Below are positions 57,929 to 58,391 of a stretch of DNA of 58,391 bases, piece after piece. How positions within the stretch are numbered: the stretch's first letter is position 1; every line of letters begins with the position of its first letter. The translations under genes were made by a program, and so were the position numbers. The stretch is from the NCBI GenBank assembly GCA_934675735.1, contig CAKURR010000015.1, forward strand, positions 1 to 58,391. The letters run 5' to 3'. The notes below the pieces were generated by a model. The model was not told where the DNA came from and searched no databases. It saw nothing but the letters and a program-made list of their open reading frames with translations. The stretch is from an uncultured Clostridia bacterium (GTDB lineage: Bacteria > Bacillota > Clostridia > Christensenellales > Aristaeellaceae).

Positions 57929-57957
57929 AGTATACTATACCGACCGCCGTAAAACAA
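57929..57957 (-). promoter_or_regulatory. promoter of glnS
   Basis: On the minus strand TTGTTT (57952-57957) is followed after 17 bases by TATACT (57929-57934). No T-box leader is seen between it and the ATG. Confidence 0.5.
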
Positions 57958-58098
57958 GACCCGCGCCGAAATATTGACCGTTCAAACAAAAAAGACGCGG
58001 TTCCCTTATTTTATTTAAGAAAGCGGGAGAAAGGAGTCGTTTTTGACTCTCTGTGAAAAATTCCCCGAAAAGTGTTCCTTTTTGCGCGTGGGATGTGG

Positions 58099-58104
58099 TA
58101 TAAT
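58099..58104 (+). promoter_or_regulatory. -10 element before the Fe-S scaffold gene
   Basis: TATAAT is preceded by TGTGG. No clear -35 is seen. Confidence 0.45.
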
Positions 58105-58164
58105 GAATCGGTTGCTTTTACAAGCTCTATCAACCGACTTACCAAGAATAAGGGGGAACCCAAA

Positions 58165-58391
58165 ATGCAGTATTCCAAAGAAGTGGAAGACATGATCTGC
58201 GTCGCCAAGGGCCCTAACCATGGCCCCGCGCCCATCCCTGAAGAGGGAAAGTGGATTCAGGCGAAGAAAATCGAGGACATCTCCGGCTATACCCACGGTG
58301 TGGGCTGGTGCGCACCGCAGCAGGGCGCCTGCAAGCTGAGCCTGAACGTCAAGAACGGCGTCATCGAAGAAGCGCTGGTGGAAACCATCGG
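58165..58391 (+). CDS. NifU-like iron-sulfur cluster scaffold protein (5' part, cut by the window end)
   Basis: The first 75 residues are present. The start MQYSKEVEDMICVAKGPNHG and the segment YTHGVGWCAPQQGACKLSL match a clostridial family annotated as Fe-S cluster assembly scaffold, usually followed by a GGGtGRT protein gene. A cysteine pair (WCAP, GACK) is visible. AGGGGGAA lies 7 bases before the ATG. The remainder lies outside the window. Confidence 0.7.
   Translation, partial: MQYSKEVEDMICVAKGPNHGPAPIPEEGKWIQAKKIEDISGYTHGVGWCAPQQGACKLSLNVKNGVIEEALVETI

Overview
The window looks like a chromosome segment of a GC-rich, spore-forming, anaerobic member of the Bacillota (class Clostridia in the broad sense). 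The reasons are a dense set of endospore genes (sleB, ypeB, a SpoIID-domain protein, spoIIP, sigG, ylmC-like, spoIVB, a Spo0A-type regulator), Gram-positive-type ribosome binding sites, many TTGACA/TATAAT promoters with 17-base spacing, and Rho-independent terminators. I cannot name the genus. A glutaminyl-tRNA synthetase gene is present, which is not the usual arrangement in this phylum.

Layout. 0-9.3 kb: a tRNA-Lys gene, a TPR-like membrane protein, a mannonate/fructuronate operon (uxuA-uxuB-GntR regulator), a secreted serine hydrolase, an SDR oxidoreductase, and a cation/proton antiporter overlapping an MgtC-like gene. 9.3-20.9 kb: YitT, a proline aminopeptidase, ispE, a cortex-lytic operon (small membrane protein-sleB-ypeB), a Cys-rich protein, a polysaccharide flippase, a CbbX/SpoVK-type AAA+ ATPase, an ABC-F protein and a lipoprotein. 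20.9-21.2 kb: a structured RNA gene that best fits 6S RNA. 21.4-31.8 kb: apbE, a large SpoIID/SH3b protein, a CAT-like acyltransferase with an RNA methyltransferase, an Mrr-like membrane protein, nadD-yqeK-rsfS, NusG domain II and Gx transporter genes, and degV. 31.8-40.5 kb: a MarR/galactokinase divergon with paired operators, a CapD-type sugar dehydratase, an ECF sigma/anti-sigma operon carrying two paralogous secreted proteins, and a second MarR gene. 40.7-43.8 kb: a three-gene operon for a MotAB/ZorAB-like ion-driven motor plus an unknown membrane protein. 44-58.4 kb: a MATE pump, a CmpB-like protein, a Cys-rich protein, spoIIP, sigG, ylmC, nrdR, spoIVB, spo0A, deoB, punA, gltX, glnS and the 5' end of an Fe-S scaffold gene.

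Strongest leads. (1) The ZorAB-like motor operon, with a third gene of unknown role and none of the known Zorya effectors. (2) Dispersed, modular hairpin repeats (two families) whose stems differ between copies by paired changes while loops stay the same; two copies end 10-13 bases before a start codon. (3) A Spo0A homologue, in the usual place behind spoIVB, whose receiver has lost every catalytic residue except the phospho-acceptor Asp. (4) An ECF-sigma operon exporting two paralogous proteins of unknown family. (5) Promoter hexamers built into terminator hairpins.

All calls come from reading the sequence by eye. Family assignments rest on remembered motifs and no database search was possible.
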